Positions 32,639-41,944 of a stretch of DNA of 64,000 nt are shown piece after piece; position 1 is the first letter of the stretch; every line of letters begins with the position of its first letter. The notes beneath the pieces are model-generated. The model saw only the letters and a list, made by a program, of their open reading frames with translations, searched no databases and was not told the origin of the DNA. The stretch covers positions 62,001-126,000 of the forward strand of contig CAVUZJ010000006.1 of NCBI GenBank assembly GCA_963745975.1. Direction: 5' to 3'. Source of the stretch: JAKAWQ01 sp963745975 (lineage in GTDB: Bacteria > Pseudomonadota > Alphaproteobacteria > Acetobacterales > Acetobacteraceae). A program made the position numbers and the translations under genes.

Positions 32639-33811
32639 ATGCCGAGCCTTCTTTCCGATGGTCCCGTCGCGCGGGAATTGGCGCCCGATGACGACGCCGG
32701 CAAAGCTCCCGGCGCCGCCCTGCCGGATGCGCGAAGCCGCCCTGCACCGCGCAGGCTGAACGGCCTCAGGCGGCGCCTCTGGCTCTCCCTCGCGGCGTTG
32801 CTCGCGCTCGCTGCCGGCGGCCTCGTGCTCCTTCTCTCCCAAGGTCAAGCGCCGCTCGCAACCCTCGTGCTTTACGGCAATGTCGATATCCGCGAGGTCT
32901 TGCCCGCCTTCAACGACAGCGGCCGGATCACCCGTGTTCTCGTGCATGAGGGCGAGACAGTCAGGCAAGGAGAACTGATCGCGACACTCGACGATACGCG
33001 CTACGCCGCCGCGCTCAGCCAGGCCCAAGGCGTGATGCAGAGCGCCGGGGAGACGCTCAGGAAGCTATTGGCCGGCTCGCGGCCGGAGGAGATCGCCGAG
33101 GCCAAGGCCAACATGGAGGCGCTTCGCGTCATTTTCGAAAACGACGAGACAAACTGGCGGCGGTACGAAAGCGCGGCGCGAACGGGAGCCGGAAGCCTCG
33201 CCGATCGCGACAATGCCCGCGCCGCGCTCGATGCGGCGCAGGAACGGTACCAGGCCGCGCGCCAAGCCTATCTGCTCGCCGTCGCCGGGCCGCGCGCCGA
33301 AGACATCGCGGCAGCGCGCGCCGATCTTCTGGCCGCGCAGGCGGCCGTCGCGCTGGCTCGGCGCGAGTTTGCCGACACCAGGCTCTATGCGCCCGCGAAC
33401 GGCATGATCGAGGACCGCATCCTCGAGCCGGGCGATATGGCCTCGCCCGGCACGCCCGTTTTCACCGTAGCACTCACGAGCCCGCTTTGGGTACGCGCCT
33501 ACGTCCCCGAGAGCGATCTCGGGCACGTCGCGCTCGGCATGGCAGCGACGGTCACGACCGACAGCTTCCCAGGGCGCGTCTATCACGGCTGGATCGGGTT
33601 TCTCTCCCCCACCGCGGAGTTCACGCCGAAGACGGTGGAGACGCCCGAGCTCAGGACCTCCCTGGTGTACCAGGTGCGTGTCTTCGTCTGCGACGCGCGG
33701 GGCGAGCTTCGGCTCGGAATGCCGGCAACCGTGCATGTGGATCTCTCGAGACCGGCCGGAGGCGCCGCACCGTCCCCGGGATGCGGGCAAGATGGCAACG
33801 CCGGCGATTGA
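32639..33811 (+). CDS. HlyD/YbhG-type membrane fusion protein
   Basis: A 390-residue periplasmic adaptor anchored by one N-terminal helix (LWLSLAALLALAAGGLVLLL, after a short cytoplasmic part). The lipoyl half-motifs flank a long alpha hairpin rich in Ala, Glu and Arg (about residues 120-235). They are GNVDIREVLPAFNDSGRI with VHEGETVRQGELIATLDD, and later YAPANGMIEDRILEPGD. The C-terminal beta domain contains PLWVRAYVPESDLGHV. It should link the ABC exporter encoded downstream to an outer-membrane channel not encoded here. The ATG at 32639 was chosen because the FNR box and -10 precede it. Its end overlaps the ATPase gene by 20 bases. Confidence 0.88.
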   Translation: MPSLLSDGPVARELAPDDDAGKAPGAALPDARSRPAPRRLNGLRRRLWLSLAALLALAAGGLVLLLSQGQAPLATLVLYGNVDIREVLPAFNDSGRITRVLVHEGETVRQGELIATLDDTRYAAALSQAQGVMQSAGETLRKLLAGSRPEEIAEAKANMEALRVIFENDETNWRRYESAARTGAGSLADRDNARAALDAAQERYQAARQAYLLAVAGPRAEDIAAARADLLAAQAAVALARREFADTRLYAPANGMIEDRILEPGDMASPGTPVFTVALTSPLWVRAYVPESDLGHVALGMAATVTTDSFPGRVYHGWIGFLSPTAEFTPKTVETPELRTSLVYQVRVFVCDARGELRLGMPATVHVDLSRPAGGAAPSPGCGQDGNAGD

Positions 33812-35552
33812 GGCGCAGCCGGCCTTCCGGCTCGTCAACGTGCGCCGCTCATTCCGTGCCCGGAGGCGGCGCGTCGTGGCACTCGACGGCGTGAGCGCGA
33901 TCGGCGCGCGCGGCGGAATCACCGGTCTGATCGGTCCGGACGGCGCCGGCAAGACAACCTTGCTGCGCCTGATCGCGGGCCTGCTCCGGCCGGACGGAGG
34001 GCAGATCGAAGCGCTTGGCCTCGATGTCGCTCTGCGGCCGCTCGAGGTGCAGTCCCGCCTCGGCTACATGCCGCAGCGCTTCGGTCTCTACGAAGAGCTG
34101 AGCGTTCGCCAGAACCTCGATCTCTACGCGGATCTGCAAGGGCTGGGCCCGGAGCGGCGCGCTACGCGCTACGCCGAGCTTTTGCACATGACGGGCCTCG
34201 GCCCCTTCTCTTCACGCCTGGCCGGAAGGCTTTCGGGCGGGATGAAGCAGAAGCTCGGGCTTGCCTGCACGCTCCTCCGCCCGCCCGAGCTCCTCCTCCT
34301 CGACGAGCCGACGGTCGGCGTCGATCCGATATCCCGGCGCGAGCTCTGGGAGATCATCCTGCACCTGGCGCGAGCCGCCGGCACAACGGTCCTCTTCAGC
34401 ACCGCCTATCTCGACGAGGCCGAGCGCTGCGACGCCGTTCTGCTGATCCACGAGGGAAGGCTGCTCGGCGCCGGCCCGCCACGCCGCTTCACCGAGGAGA
34501 TGGCGGGAAGAAGCTTCCTTGCCGGCGCGGCGAGCCTCGGGCGGCGGCGCCTGCAGACGCGGATGGCAGAGGCTCCGGACGTGATCGACGCGGCGATCAG
34601 CGGCAGCCGCGTGCGCCTCGTCACCGACGGAAAAATGCTGCCTGTTCCGGAGCAAATCGCCCTGGAGGTCCCGGACCTTCGGCTCACCCGCGTCGCGCCC
34701 CGCCTCGAGGACTGGTTTGTCGCCCGCCTCAAGCCGGGCGAGGCGCCGCGGCGCTCGCGTCCTTCCCCGGCTCCGCTCGCCCGGCCCGGGCCGCATGGCG
34801 ACGTGATCGTCGTGCAAGACCTCACAAAACGCTTCGGCGCCTTCCTTGCAGTCGACAAGGTGAGCTTCGGCGTCGCTCGCGGCGAGATATTCGGCCTGCT
34901 CGGCGCGAACGGCGCCGGCAAATCGACCACCTTCCGCATGCTTTGCGGCCTCCTGCCGCCAAGCGCGGGAACGCTTCGCGTCGCGGGCTTCGATCTCCGT
35001 ATCGCCGCTGCCTCCGCGCGCGGGAGGATCGGATATATGGCCCAGAAATTCGCCCTTTATGGCGATCTTTCGGTGCGGGAGAACCTGAACTTCTTCAGCA
35101 GCGCGTACCGGCTCGCGGGTGCGAAGCAGCGAGCGCGCATCGCCTGGGCGCTCGACGAGTTCGGCCTTGGGCCGCTCGAACATGCGACGGCGCGCGACTT
35201 GCCGCTCGGCTTCAAGCAGCGCCTGGCCCTTGCCGTTGCGCTGATGCACGAGCCGGAGATCCTCTTTCTCGACGAGCCAACGTCGGGCGTCGACCCGCTC
35301 GCACGCCGGGAGTTCTGGCGACGGATCAATGCGCTCGCCCAGTCCGGCGTGACCGTCCTGGTGACCACGCACTTCATGGAAGAGGCCGAATATTGCGACC
35401 GCCTCGGGATCATGGCCGAGGGCCGCCTGCTCGCCGAAGGCTCGCCGGACGCGATCAAGGCCCGTGCGCTCGCCACGGATCGGCCGGAGCCGAGCATGGA
35501 GGATGCCTTCATCGCCGTGATCGAGGCCGGCACCCGCGCCAAGGCGGCATGA
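33792..35552 (+). CDS. Tandem ABC transporter ATPase, YbhF-like
   Basis: A 586-residue fusion of two ABC ATPase domains. The first has Walker A GPDGAGKTT, signature LSGGMKQK and Walker B LLLLDEPTVGVD. The second has Walker A GANGAGKST, a signature-like PLGFKQR that departs from LSGGxxQ, and Walker B ILFLDEPTSGVD. A linker of about 80 residues joins them. The pair powers the two ABC-2 permeases downstream, giving a YbhGFSR-type drug or metabolite exporter. The altered second signature is also seen in this family. The next gene starts 13 bases after the stop. Confidence 0.9.
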   Translation: MATPAIEAQPAFRLVNVRRSFRARRRRVVALDGVSAIGARGGITGLIGPDGAGKTTLLRLIAGLLRPDGGQIEALGLDVALRPLEVQSRLGYMPQRFGLYEELSVRQNLDLYADLQGLGPERRATRYAELLHMTGLGPFSSRLAGRLSGGMKQKLGLACTLLRPPELLLLDEPTVGVDPISRRELWEIILHLARAAGTTVLFSTAYLDEAERCDAVLLIHEGRLLGAGPPRRFTEEMAGRSFLAGAASLGRRRLQTRMAEAPDVIDAAISGSRVRLVTDGKMLPVPEQIALEVPDLRLTRVAPRLEDWFVARLKPGEAPRRSRPSPAPLARPGPHGDVIVVQDLTKRFGAFLAVDKVSFGVARGEIFGLLGANGAGKSTTFRMLCGLLPPSAGTLRVAGFDLRIAAASARGRIGYMAQKFALYGDLSVRENLNFFSSAYRLAGAKQRARIAWALDEFGLGPLEHATARDLPLGFKQRLALAVALMHEPEILFLDEPTSGVDPLARREFWRRINALAQSGVTVLVTTHFMEEAEYCDRLGIMAEGRLLAEGSPDAIKARALATDRPEPSMEDAFIAVIEAGTRAKAA

Positions 35553-35565
35553 GAACAGGCGCGGC

Positions 35566-36690
35566 ATGAGAACGGGAGCATGGCGCCGGCTCTCCGGGCT
35601 CCTGCGGAAGGAATTTGTGCAAATTTGGCGCGATCCCTCCTCTCTTGCAATCGCGTTCCTCCTTCCCGCCGTTCTGCTCTTCATCTTCGGCTACGGCATT
35701 TCCCTCGATGCGCGCAACGTGGGGCTGGCGCTCGTCGTCGAGCAGCCGGGCCCGCTCGCGGCGAGCTTTACCAGCCAATTTCAGAGCTCACCCTATTTCC
35801 GTCCGCGTACCTTCCTCTCGATCCAGCAGGCGGACCACGCAATGGCCACGGGCGAGGTCCAGGGAATCGTCTGGTTGCGCGCCGACTTCGCGCGCACCGC
35901 GCAAAGCGCCGGCGCGGCACCCATCGGCGTCATCGTCAACGGCGTCGATGCAAACACGGCCCGCATCGTCGAGGGATATGTGCAGCAGGTCTGGGCGAAC
36001 TGGCTCGACGCCGAGGCCGGGCAAGCAGGCCAGGCGGCGACGATGCCGCTCGAGGTCCAGCCGGAGATACGCTTCAATCGTGCCGTCCAGAGCCGCGATT
36101 TTCTCGTGCCCGGCCTGATCGCCATCATCATGACCCTCACGGGCGCATTGCTCACCGCGCTCGTGATCGCCCGCGAGTGGGAGCGCGGCACGATGGAGGC
36201 GCTGCTGGTCACGCGCGTGCGGATGCGCGAGATCCTGCTTGCGAAGCTCGTTCCCTATTTCCTGCTCGGCATGGGCGGCATGGCCGCCTCTGTCGCAATC
36301 GCCGTGTTCCTCTTCGGGGTCCCGCTCCACGGTTCGCTTCTCGTGCTCACCGCGGTCTCCGCGCTCTTCATGCTCGCCGCGCTCGGCATGGGGCTTTTGA
36401 TTTCAAGCTACGCACGCAATCAGTTCGTGGCCGGGCAGATCGCCATCCTCGCGACCTTCCTTCCCGCCTTCATCCTTTCCGGCTTCGTCTTCGACATCAA
36501 CAGCATGCCGGCCGCGGTGCAGCTCATCACCCGGCTCGTCGCGGCGCGCTATTTCGTGGCGATCCTCCAATCCCTCTTCCTCGCCGGCACGGTCTGGCCG
36601 GTCGTCCTGCCGAACGCCGCGGCGCTCGCCGCCATCGCCGCGATTTTTCTCGCCGCGGCGCGGTTTGCCACGCGCAAGCGGCTCGATTGA
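35566..36690 (+). CDS. ABC-2 type permease, YbhS-like
   Basis: A 374-residue permease with the ABC-2 layout. One helix lies near the N-terminus (LAIAFLLPAVLLFIFGYGI), followed by a large periplasmic loop of about 140 residues and then five helices. The segment AREWERGTMEALLVTRVRMREILLAKL is the typical coupling region before the second helix. It should form a heterodimer with the following permease. The ATG lies 14 bases after the ATPase stop. An internal ORF covers the same stretch in another frame but has no membrane pattern. Confidence 0.9.
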   Translation: MRTGAWRRLSGLLRKEFVQIWRDPSSLAIAFLLPAVLLFIFGYGISLDARNVGLALVVEQPGPLAASFTSQFQSSPYFRPRTFLSIQQADHAMATGEVQGIVWLRADFARTAQSAGAAPIGVIVNGVDANTARIVEGYVQQVWANWLDAEAGQAGQAATMPLEVQPEIRFNRAVQSRDFLVPGLIAIIMTLTGALLTALVIAREWERGTMEALLVTRVRMREILLAKLVPYFLLGMGGMAASVAIAVFLFGVPLHGSLLVLTAVSALFMLAALGMGLLISSYARNQFVAGQIAILATFLPAFILSGFVFDINSMPAAVQLITRLVAARYFVAILQSLFLAGTVWPVVLPNAAALAAIAAIFLAAARFATRKRLD

Positions 36691-36694
36691 TCCG

Positions 36695-37804
36695 ATGCTG
36701 CGCCAGATCTTTGCCCTCATCGTCAAGGAGCTGCTCGCGGTTCTCAAGGACCCGAAAGGCCGCGTCATCCTGATCGGCCCGCCGCTGATCCAGCTCCTGG
36801 TGTTCGGCTATGCCGCAACCTTCGATCTCAACCACGTCCCCATCGCGATCTACAACGCCGACCACAGCGCGGCGTCGCGCGACCTGGTCGCCCGCTTCGC
36901 AGGCGCCCCAACATTCCGCCAGGTCGCGGCGCTGGCGAGCACGCAACCGATCGACGGGCTGATCGACCGGCGCGAAGCCGCCCTGGCCCTGGTGATCGAC
37001 CCACGCTTCACCCGTGACCTCCTCCTCGGCACGCCGGCGCCCGTCCAGCTGATCGTCGATGGCCGCAATTCCAACACCGCCCTGCTGATCGAGGGGGATG
37101 CCAATACGATCCTCACCGATTTCAGCCTGGCGTGGAGCCAGGCGCACGGCGGGCGCGCGGTGCCTGCCGTGCTCGATATCCGCGCTCGCTACAATCCCGA
37201 GCTCTCGTCGCGCTGGTTCATCGTTCCGGGCGTGGTCGCCGTGCTCGCGCAGGTCGTAACGTTGCTCGTGGTGGGCCTGTCGGTTGCACGCGAGCGCGAG
37301 GTCGGCACCTTCGAACAGCTTCTGGTGACACCCCTTCGCCCGATCGACATCCTCATCGGCAAGGGAGTGCCCGGCATCCTCATCGGCATGATCGAGGCGA
37401 CGGTGACGATCGCGGCCGCGGTCTGGTGGTTCTCGGTGCCGCTCAGGGGCGGGATTCTCGCCCTCTATCTCGGGCTCTTCCTCTTCGTCACGGCGGTCAC
37501 GGGCGTCGGCCTCGCGATCTCGGCGCTCTCGCTCACCCAGCAGCAGGCGCTGCTCGGCGCCTTCCTCTACATGGTCCCTTCGATCCTGCTCTCGGGCTTC
37601 GCAACCCCGATCGCCAACATGCCGCCGTGGATCCAGGACCTCACGCTCGTCAATCCTCTTCGCTACTTCCTGGTCGTCGTGCGCGGCGTCTTCCTCGAGG
37701 GCGCAACCGCGAACTCGCTGGTGGGGGCGTTTGTCCCGATGGCGCTGATCGCGCTTGTCACTATGCCGGCGTCGGCCTGGCTTTTCCGCAAGCGCGCGAG
37801 CTGA
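36695..37804 (+). CDS. ABC-2 type permease, YbhR-like
   Basis: A 369-residue partner of the preceding permease, with the same architecture: IVKELLAVLKDPKGRVILIGPPL at the N-terminus, a long periplasmic loop, the coupling motif AREREVGTFEQLLVTPLRPIDILIGK, and five C-terminal helices ending in LVTMPASAWLF. The start at 36695 is 4 bases after the previous stop. Together, HlyD, the double ATPase and the two permeases form a complete inner-membrane exporter without an outer-membrane channel. Substrate unknown. Confidence 0.9.
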   Translation: MLRQIFALIVKELLAVLKDPKGRVILIGPPLIQLLVFGYAATFDLNHVPIAIYNADHSAASRDLVARFAGAPTFRQVAALASTQPIDGLIDRREAALALVIDPRFTRDLLLGTPAPVQLIVDGRNSNTALLIEGDANTILTDFSLAWSQAHGGRAVPAVLDIRARYNPELSSRWFIVPGVVAVLAQVVTLLVVGLSVAREREVGTFEQLLVTPLRPIDILIGKGVPGILIGMIEATVTIAAAVWWFSVPLRGGILALYLGLFLFVTAVTGVGLAISALSLTQQQALLGAFLYMVPSILLSGFATPIANMPPWIQDLTLVNPLRYFLVVVRGVFLEGATANSLVGAFVPMALIALVTMPASAWLFRKRAS

Positions 37805-37840
37805 GCCTTGTCAAACCCGAACGAAGAAGGAATCGGAGAA

Positions 37841-38200
37841 ATGGTTGAAGACTGGAACGCCATGATCACGGCGATGAACGGCGCCGTGCGGGACCTCCGG
37901 CAGGCCGCGCCGGAGGTGATGAAGAGCTTCTCCGAGATGGCCCGGGCGGCGCATGTCCGCGATGCGCTCGACCCGAAGACCAAGGAGCTGGTGGCGCTCG
38001 CGATCGGCGTCGCCATCCGTTGCGCGCCCTGCATCGCCTATCATTCCGAGGCGGCGGTGAGAGAGGGTGCTTCGCGCGAGGCGGTGGCGGAAACGCTCGC
38101 GATGGCGATCTATATGGGAGCGGGTCCCTCGGTCATGTACGCCGCCCAGGCCCTGGAAGCGGTCGATCACATGATCGCGAAAGCGAAGCCCGCACAATGA
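37841..38200 (+). CDS. AhpD/carboxymuconolactone decarboxylase-like protein
   Basis: A 119-residue all-helical protein with the AhpD redox motif CAPCIAYH (CxxC with downstream His) and the family stretch LDPKTKELVALAIGVAIR. Such proteins reduce peroxiredoxins or act as small thiol peroxidases. I use the ATG at 37841, which has AGGA and GGAGA upstream; a TTG at 37808 is possible. It follows the exporter genes by 36 bases and may be part of that FNR-linked transcript, fitting a redox-stress theme. Carboxymuconolactone decarboxylase activity is unlikely. Confidence 0.85.
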   Translation: MVEDWNAMITAMNGAVRDLRQAAPEVMKSFSEMARAAHVRDALDPKTKELVALAIGVAIRCAPCIAYHSEAAVREGASREAVAETLAMAIYMGAGPSVMYAAQALEAVDHMIAKAKPAQ

Positions 38201-38210
38201 CGCCGCCGGC

Positions 38211-39035
38211 TCACGCCGTGGCCCAAAGCCCGTCCACCTGTCGCGCACGCCCTTCCGCGGCGAGCTTGAGGAGATGCGCGAGCACATTGCGCTCGGCGGC
38301 ACCTTGCAGCTTGGGATCGAGCCTGGGATAGGCCTCCGCCGTCAGCGCCGCGAGCGCGGCGGGCGCCTCCTTCAACGTCGCTCCCACCGCCTCTTCGCGT
38401 TGCTTGCGATGCGCGAGCAGCGCCTTGGCGAAGCCGGCCGTCCGCGCGAGCAGCGGCCCGTGCCCGGGAAGGTAGTAGCGGTCCGCGCGCGCGGCGAGGC
38501 GGTCCAGGCTCGCGAAATAGGCGGCCATGTCGCCGTGCGGCGGGCTCACGACGCTCGTCGACCAGGTCATCACATGATCGCCGGTGAAAAGGGAGCCGTT
38601 CTCCGTCGCATAGCAGACATGGTCCGCGGCGTGGCCCGGCGTGTGCAGCGCCGTGAGGCCCGCGACCGTATCGCCCTCCGCAAGGGCATGATCGATCGCG
38701 ACCTCGGGGTTCACGCTCGGGCTGAAGCCGAACACCGGCGCCTTGGTCGCGGCGCAGAGGCGCGCGACCGCGCCGGTGTGATCGCGATGCCCGTGCGAGA
38801 GGAGGATGCGGTTGATCCGCCCGCCCGCCGCGGCGATCACGGCCTCGACATGCGCCGGATCGTCAGGCCCGGGGTCGAGGACGGTCATGCCCTCATCGTC
38901 CGCGATCAGGTACGTATTGGTGCCGTGATAGGTCATCGGGCCGGGATTGCTGGCGACGACGCGCCAGACGCCGGGGATGACTGCCAGCGGCACGCCGCGC
39001 TCGGGCTCCGGCTCGCTCAGGAATTTCGGCGCCAT
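38211..39035 (-). CDS. Metallo-beta-lactamase fold hydrolase, LACTB2-like
   Basis: A 274-residue MBL-fold enzyme. The zinc motif is LLSHGHRDHTGA (HxHxDH), followed by LHTPGHAADHVCY, FTGDHV and the final histidine in YLPGHGP. The C-terminal region (EAYPRLDPKLQGAAERNVLAHLLKL) is a LACTB2-type winged helix. That family includes nucleases and thioester hydrolases. The ATG overlaps the stop of the upstream aminotransferase in an ATGA junction, so they are coupled. The gene converges on ahpD with a 10-base gap. Confidence 0.87.
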   Translation of the reverse strand: MAPKFLSEPEPERGVPLAVIPGVWRVVASNPGPMTYHGTNTYLIADDEGMTVLDPGPDDPAHVEAVIAAAGGRINRILLSHGHRDHTGAVARLCAATKAPVFGFSPSVNPEVAIDHALAEGDTVAGLTALHTPGHAADHVCYATENGSLFTGDHVMTWSTSVVSPPHGDMAAYFASLDRLAARADRYYLPGHGPLLARTAGFAKALLAHRKQREEAVGATLKEAPAALAALTAEAYPRLDPKLQGAAERNVLAHLLKLAAEGRARQVDGLWATA

Positions 39036-40216
39036 CACGCCGCCTCTGCGTACCAGTCCATCGCCGCATCGACGCCGCCCGGGCTGTGCGGCGCACGGTT
39101 GATCTTGAGGCTCATCTCGATCGCACCGAGCGCGCCCAGCACCATCGGCTCGTTGAGATCGCCGAGATGGCCGATGCGGAACACTTTTCCGCCAAGCGGC
39201 CCGAGTCCGCCGCCGAGCGAGACATTGAAGCGCGAGAGCGCGGTGCGGCGGATCGCCTCGGCATCGAAACCGTCGGGCATCAGCACGGCCGTGACGGAAT
39301 CGGAATGGCGGGCCGGATCGGCGCAATAGAGCTGAGGCCCGGCATTGCCGCCCCATGCGCGCACGGCCTGCCGCACACCCTCGGCAAGCCGGTGATGGCG
39401 GGCGAAGACATTGGCGAGCCCTTCCTCCTCGAGCAGCCGGATCAACTCGCGCATCCCGTAGAAGAAGCTGATCGGCACCGTGCCGATGAAGCTCTTCTGC
39501 CGGCGCGTCAGCATCGCCGACCAGTCGAAATAGAAGCGCGGCAGAAGCGCACGCTGGTGGGCGTCCATCGCCTTCTCGCTCGCCGCGGTGAAGCTCAATC
39601 CTGCCGGCAGCATCAGGCCTTTCTGGCTGCCGCCCACCACGGCATCGACGCCCCATTCATCCATGCGGAAGTCGATCGAGCCGAGCGAGGAGATTGTGTC
39701 GGCGAGGAGAAGTGCGGGATGGCCGGCCTCGTCGAGTGCTGCGCGCACCGCTTCGACCGGAAACCGAACCCCCGTCGATGTCTCGTTGTGCACGACGCAG
39801 ACGGCGTGGAACCGATGCGCGCTGTCCTCGGCAAGCCTCCGGCGCAGCTCCGCAAGCTCCGCGCCCCGCCGCCAGTCGGCCGGGAGGGTTTCGACCATGA
39901 CCCCGTGCTTCTGCGCAAGCGCGCTCCAGGCTTCCGAGAAATAGCCCGATTCCAGCATCAGCAGGCGATCGCCCGGCGAGCAGAGATTGAGCAATGTCGC
40001 TTCCCACGCACCATGGCCGGACGCGCTGTAGAGGAACAAATGATGCCGCGTGCCGAGCACGCGCTTCAGCCCCTCGACGCAGGCGTCGTAGACTTCGAGG
40101 AAAGCGGGATCGTTGAAATCGATGCTCGCATGCGCGACCGCGTGCAGCACGCTGTCGGGGATATTGGTCGGGCCGGGATTGGCGAAGAACTGGCGGCCGC
40201 GCGGTTTCTGCTGCAC
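39035..40216 (-). CDS. Serine/alanine-glyoxylate aminotransferase
   Basis: A 393-residue class V aminotransferase using PLP. It transfers an amino group to glyoxylate from serine or alanine. The start is the GTG at 40216, with AAGGAGG eight bases upstream; an ATG further up would overlap guaA. Signature regions are PGPTNIPDSVLHAV, SASGHGAWEATLLN, the aspartate in LLADTISSLGSIDF, and the PLP lysine in GGSQKGLMLPAG. Glyoxylate is a possible product of the CitE-type lyases in the left part of the window, which links the two regions loosely. Confidence 0.88.
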   Translation of the reverse strand: MQQKPRGRQFFANPGPTNIPDSVLHAVAHASIDFNDPAFLEVYDACVEGLKRVLGTRHHLFLYSASGHGAWEATLLNLCSPGDRLLMLESGYFSEAWSALAQKHGVMVETLPADWRRGAELAELRRRLAEDSAHRFHAVCVVHNETSTGVRFPVEAVRAALDEAGHPALLLADTISSLGSIDFRMDEWGVDAVVGGSQKGLMLPAGLSFTAASEKAMDAHQRALLPRFYFDWSAMLTRRQKSFIGTVPISFFYGMRELIRLLEEEGLANVFARHHRLAEGVRQAVRAWGGNAGPQLYCADPARHSDSVTAVLMPDGFDAEAIRRTALSRFNVSLGGGLGPLGGKVFRIGHLGDLNEPMVLGALGAIEMSLKINRAPHSPGGVDAAMDWYAEAA

Positions 40217-40250
40217 GAGGGATTCCTCCTTCAGGGGAAGAGAGAGCGGG

Positions 40251-41810
40251 TCATTCCCACTCGATGGTGCCGGGGGGCTTGCTGGTGACGTCATAGGTGA
40301 CACGGTTGATGCCCGGCACCTCGTTCACGATACGGCCCGCGACGCGGGCGAGGAAGGCGGCCGGAAATGGATAGGCGTCCGCGGTCATGCCGTCCGTCGA
40401 GGTCACGGCGCGCAGCGCGAGCGCATGATCGTAGCTCCGCCCGTCGCCCATGACGCCCACCGTGCGCACCGGAAGCAGGACCGCAAAAGCCTGCCATATC
40501 GCATTGTAAAGGTTTGCGGTTCTGATCTCGTCGATGAAGATCGCGTCCGCCCGGCGCAGCAGGGCGAGCTTCCCTTCGTCCACCGGGCCGGGGATGCGGA
40601 TGGCGAGCCCCGGCCCGGGAAACGGATGCCGGCCGACGATCGTCTCGGGGAGCCCGAGGGTCCGCCCGAGCGCGCGGACCTCGTCCTTGAAAAGCTCGCG
40701 CAGCGGCTCAACCAGCTTGAAGCCCATCCGCTCGGGCAAACCGCCCACATTGTGGTGCGACTTGATGGTGACGCTCGGCCCGCCTGCCGGGCTCACGCTC
40801 TCGATGACGTCCGGATAGAGCGTGCCCTGGGCGAGATAGTCCGCGCCGCCGAGCTTCCGCGCCTCCTCTTCGAACACCTCGACGAAGAGCCGGCCGATCG
40901 TCTTGCGCTTCTTCTCGGGATCATCGATCCCGGCGAGTGCCACAAGAAAGAGAGCGCTCGCGTCGCGATGGACGAGGCGGATGTTGAACCGGTCTCGAAA
41001 CGTCTCGACCACCTCGTCCGCCTCGCCGGCGCGCAGCAGCCCATGGTCGACGAAGATGCAGATGAGGCGCTCGCCGATCGCGCGATGCACCAGAGCCGCC
41101 GTCACCGCCGAATCGACGCCGCCGGAAAGCCCGCAGACCACCCTCCCCTCGCCGACCTCGGCGCGGATACGGCCGATCGCCGTCTCGGCGAAGCCGGCCA
41201 TCGTCCAGCTGCCGCGGCAGCCGGCGATCGCATGGGTGAAGTTGCGCAGCAGCGCCGCGCCATTCGCCGTATGCACGACCTCGGGGTGGAACATCAGGCC
41301 GTAATAGCGGCGCGCCTCGTCGGCGATGATGGCGAAGGGCGCGCCCTCGCTCACGCCGACCGCCCGGAAGCCGGGCGGCAGGCGCGTCACGCGGTCCCCG
41401 TGGCTCATCCAGACCTCGGCGCGCGCGCCCGGCTCCCACACGCCGTCGGTGAGCGCGCACGCGCCCGTGACGGTGACCTCCGCCCGCCCGAACTCGCGGC
41501 TCAGCCCGCTCTCCACGACGCCGCCGAGTGCAGCGCACATCGCCTGCTCGCCGTAGCAGATGCCGAGCACCGGCACGCCGGCGGCGAACACTGCCTCGGG
41601 CACGCGCGGCGCGTCCCCCTCGAGCACGCTCGCCGGGCCACCGGAGAGGATGATCGCGCGCGCCCCGAACGAGGCGATGCGGGCCGGATCGGCGTTGAAC
41701 GGCCAGATCTCGCTATAGACCCCGCTCTCGCGCACCCGCCTTGCAATCAATTGCGTGAACTGGCTGCCGAAATCGAGGATCAGCACGCGCTCTAGGGTAA
41801 ACTCGGGCAT
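40251..41810 (-). CDS. guaA: GMP synthase (glutamine-hydrolysing)
   Basis: A 519-residue enzyme that converts XMP, glutamine and ATP to GMP. The N-terminal class I glutamine amidotransferase has the catalytic Cys in GICYGEQAM and the His-Glu pair in MFHPEVVH. The ATP pyrophosphatase domain has the PP-loop GLSGGVDSAV. The C-terminal dimerisation domain ends PPGTIEWE, the canonical GuaA tail. I start at 41810 because MPEFTLERVLILDFGSQ is the family N-terminus; the longer ATG at 41849 is possible. It is last of the guaB-rsmB-GNAT-guaA run, though 123 bases separate it from the GNAT gene. Confidence 0.96.
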   Translation of the reverse strand: MPEFTLERVLILDFGSQFTQLIARRVRESGVYSEIWPFNADPARIASFGARAIILSGGPASVLEGDAPRVPEAVFAAGVPVLGICYGEQAMCAALGGVVESGLSREFGRAEVTVTGACALTDGVWEPGARAEVWMSHGDRVTRLPPGFRAVGVSEGAPFAIIADEARRYYGLMFHPEVVHTANGAALLRNFTHAIAGCRGSWTMAGFAETAIGRIRAEVGEGRVVCGLSGGVDSAVTAALVHRAIGERLICIFVDHGLLRAGEADEVVETFRDRFNIRLVHRDASALFLVALAGIDDPEKKRKTIGRLFVEVFEEEARKLGGADYLAQGTLYPDVIESVSPAGGPSVTIKSHHNVGGLPERMGFKLVEPLRELFKDEVRALGRTLGLPETIVGRHPFPGPGLAIRIPGPVDEGKLALLRRADAIFIDEIRTANLYNAIWQAFAVLLPVRTVGVMGDGRSYDHALALRAVTSTDGMTADAYPFPAAFLARVAGRIVNEVPGINRVTYDVTSKPPGTIEWE

Positions 41811-41908
41811 CGAAACGTGAGGTTTCCTGGCTGGTGCCGGTTGCAGCACGGGACCATCCCAGCGGCAAGATCGGAAAGCGCAGGTCAGCCCGCGCTTACC
41901 CCCAACCT

Positions 41909-41944
41909 GTTATCCCACCCATTATCCCACCCATTATCCCACTT
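41909..41944. repeat. Three 12-base tandem repeats at the 3' end of a GNAT gene
   Basis: GTTATCCCACCC, ATTATCCCACCC and ATTATCCCACTT follow one another. The last copy holds the TAA stop of the GNAT gene (minus strand 41936-41934). Extra copies therefore extend only the 3' untranslated region. Copy number may vary by slippage. Confidence 0.8.

Noticed and set aside
41787..41794. CTAGAGCG-type repeat end inside the start of guaA
   Set aside because: It encodes part of the conserved GuaA N-terminus (LER) and has no hairpins around it.
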